Assembly (NCBI GenBank): GCA_014896255.1
Contig: JADBKT010000015.1
Coordinates: 21,726-85,725, forward strand
Origin: Hydrogenibacillus sp.
GTDB taxonomy: Bacteria > Bacillota > Bacilli > Thermicanales > DSM-22653
Length of the DNA stretch: 64,000 nt
Direction of reading: 5' to 3'
A model generated the notes under the pieces. That model was not told the DNA's origin, did not search any database, and was given only the letters and a program-made list of their open reading frames with translations. The position numbers were made by a program, and so were the translations under genes. Below are positions 63,124 through 64,000 of this stretch, in pieces (position 1 is the first letter of the stretch; each line of letters opens with the position of its first letter).

Positions 63124-64000
63124 ATGTTCGACGTTGTCCGGGCGGCGACGCGTTTGCTTTCGGAAGTCGGGGCATGCGTCACGCCCGGTGCGGTGCGCCT
63201 CGTGCCGCTCGGAAGCGCGCACGGCTCCGGAAGGGGGCGTCTGGAGGCGCCGTGCGGGAATTACTTCGTCAAATGGGGGCCACCGGCGGCTGCCGAGGCG
63301 CTCTCCGGGGAGGTCGAAGGGCTCCGGTTTTTGACTCGGCAGGGCGCGTGTACCGTGCCCGCCGTGTTCGCGGCTGGCCTCGTCAGGAACGATGCAGAAC
63401 GTGATACGGGGCGAATCGAGACGGGCGCTCCGGCGGACGGCGACGCCGGGGCCGGGACGGACGGTGTCGTGTCCGGGTATGTGTTCATCACCGAATGGAT
63501 CGATACAGGCGGCGACCGGGAGGCGGCCGCCCGGCGTCTCGGCGCATGCCTTGCGGCGCTGCACCGTAAGACGGAAGCGGAAGGCCGCTACGGCTTTTTT
63601 CGCCCGACGCCGATCGGCGGGCTCATGCAGGCAAACGATTGGGACGGTGACTGGGTGCGCTTTTACGGCGAGCGGCGGCTTTTTGCGCTCGCCCTCGCGG
63701 CGGCGCGCCGTGGGCTCATGCCTTCGGCGCGGCGGAGACGGATGGAGCGCCTGTTGGCCCGACTCGGCGATTTTTTGCCGTCAAATCCGCCGGCTTCGCC
63801 GCTGCACGGCGACCTCTGGGGCGGCAACTGGATCGTCCGGCGCGACGGCACCCCGGTGTTGATCGATCCGGCCGTCTCTTTCGGCGACCGGGAGATGGAC
63901 CTGGCCATGAGCGCCTTGTTCGGCGGTTTTCCGCGCGCGTTTTACGACGCTTATCAGGCGGCGTATCCGCTCTCTGCGGACGCCGATGAGCGGCGACCGC
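63124..64000 (+). CDS. Fructosamine/ketosamine-3-kinase family protein (3' end outside window)
   Basis: Runs off the right edge after 292 codons. Kinase-like motifs are YFVKWG (ATP lysine), LHGDLWGGNW (catalytic Asp) and VLIDPAVSFGDREMDLAM (metal Asp), the signature of fructosamine-3-kinases, which repair glycated proteins by phosphorylating the sugar. A Gly/Asp-rich insert of about 25 residues lies near residues 90-115. ATG 63124 follows GGAGGGAGGAAG. Confidence 0.88.
   Translation, partial: MFDVVRAATRLLSEVGACVTPGAVRLVPLGSAHGSGRGRLEAPCGNYFVKWGPPAAAEALSGEVEGLRFLTRQGACTVPAVFAAGLVRNDAERDTGRIETGAPADGDAGAGTDGVVSGYVFITEWIDTGGDREAAARRLGACLAALHRKTEAEGRYGFFRPTPIGGLMQANDWDGDWVRFYGERRLFALALAAARRGLMPSARRRRMERLLARLGDFLPSNPPASPLHGDLWGGNWIVRRDGTPVLIDPAVSFGDREMDLAMSALFGGFPRAFYDAYQAAYPLSADADERRP

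Overview
The window reads as chromosomal backbone of a high-GC, spore-forming member of Bacillota (Bacillales-like), probably thermophilic. The evidence is conserved Bacillus gene orders (lepA-hemW-hrcA-grpE-dnaK-dnaJ-prmA-rsmE; rqcH-Ca2+ ATPase-gmk-rpoZ-coaBC-priA-def-fmt-rsmB-rlmN-prpC-prkC-rsgA-rpe), a perfect CIRCE operator, strong GGAGG-type ribosome binding sites, many GTG/TTG starts and small CotF-like spore coat proteins. The 79-residue ferredoxin closely resembles, from memory, the 7Fe ferredoxin of Bacillus (Hydrogenibacillus) schlegelii, so a Hydrogenibacillus-like organism is my best guess. I could not run a search to confirm it.

Layout. 0-3 kb: an acyl-CoA dehydrogenase and a biotin-dependent carboxyltransferase subunit (acyl-CoA catabolism). 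3-12.9 kb: lepA, hemW, the HrcA/CIRCE heat-shock operon, prmA and rsmE. 12.9-14.8 kb: LemA, an HtpX-like membrane protease and the ferredoxin. 14.8-17.2 kb: panBCD behind a structured leader ending in a terminator. 17.2-17.6 kb: a decayed ABC-exporter remnant. 17.6-23 kb: rex, an MTA/SAH deaminase, a ypmB-like gene, aspB, dnaD and a gene of unknown function. 23-29.5 kb: a five-gene oligopeptide ABC importer with a long leader and a perfect 36-bp inverted repeat after the binding-protein gene. 29.5-34.2 kb: speD with a possible leader peptide, tdk, four small coat-like genes, yggT, thiN and an RluA-family synthase. 34.2-42.9 kb: nicotinate salvage, an MFS exporter, RNA ligase-like and Toprim proteins, DUF423, an M29 aminopeptidase, an unknown gene and an unusual chemoreceptor. 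42.9-64 kb: rqcH, a Ca2+ ATPase, an antisense P-type ATPase fragment, then the long gmk-to-rpe housekeeping run, a PHP phosphatase, a low-molecular-weight phosphatase and a truncated fructosamine kinase.

Most genes are tightly packed, often with ATGA stop/start overlaps, so translational coupling is probably common. Heat-shock control is explicit (promoter plus CIRCE). Redox control by Rex, Ser/Thr phosphorylation (PrkC/PrpC) and ribosome quality control (RqcH, RsgA, LepA, PrmA, RsmE, RsmB, RlmN) are all represented.

I found no prophage, CRISPR array, insertion sequence, rRNA or tRNA gene, and no clearly new multi-gene system. The most interesting signals are small: the panB leader, the speD upstream ORF and hairpin, the antisense P-type ATPase remnant where yloC/remA would be expected, the oppA leader, and residue-level deviations in RqcH, the acyl-CoA dehydrogenase and the low-molecular-weight phosphatase.
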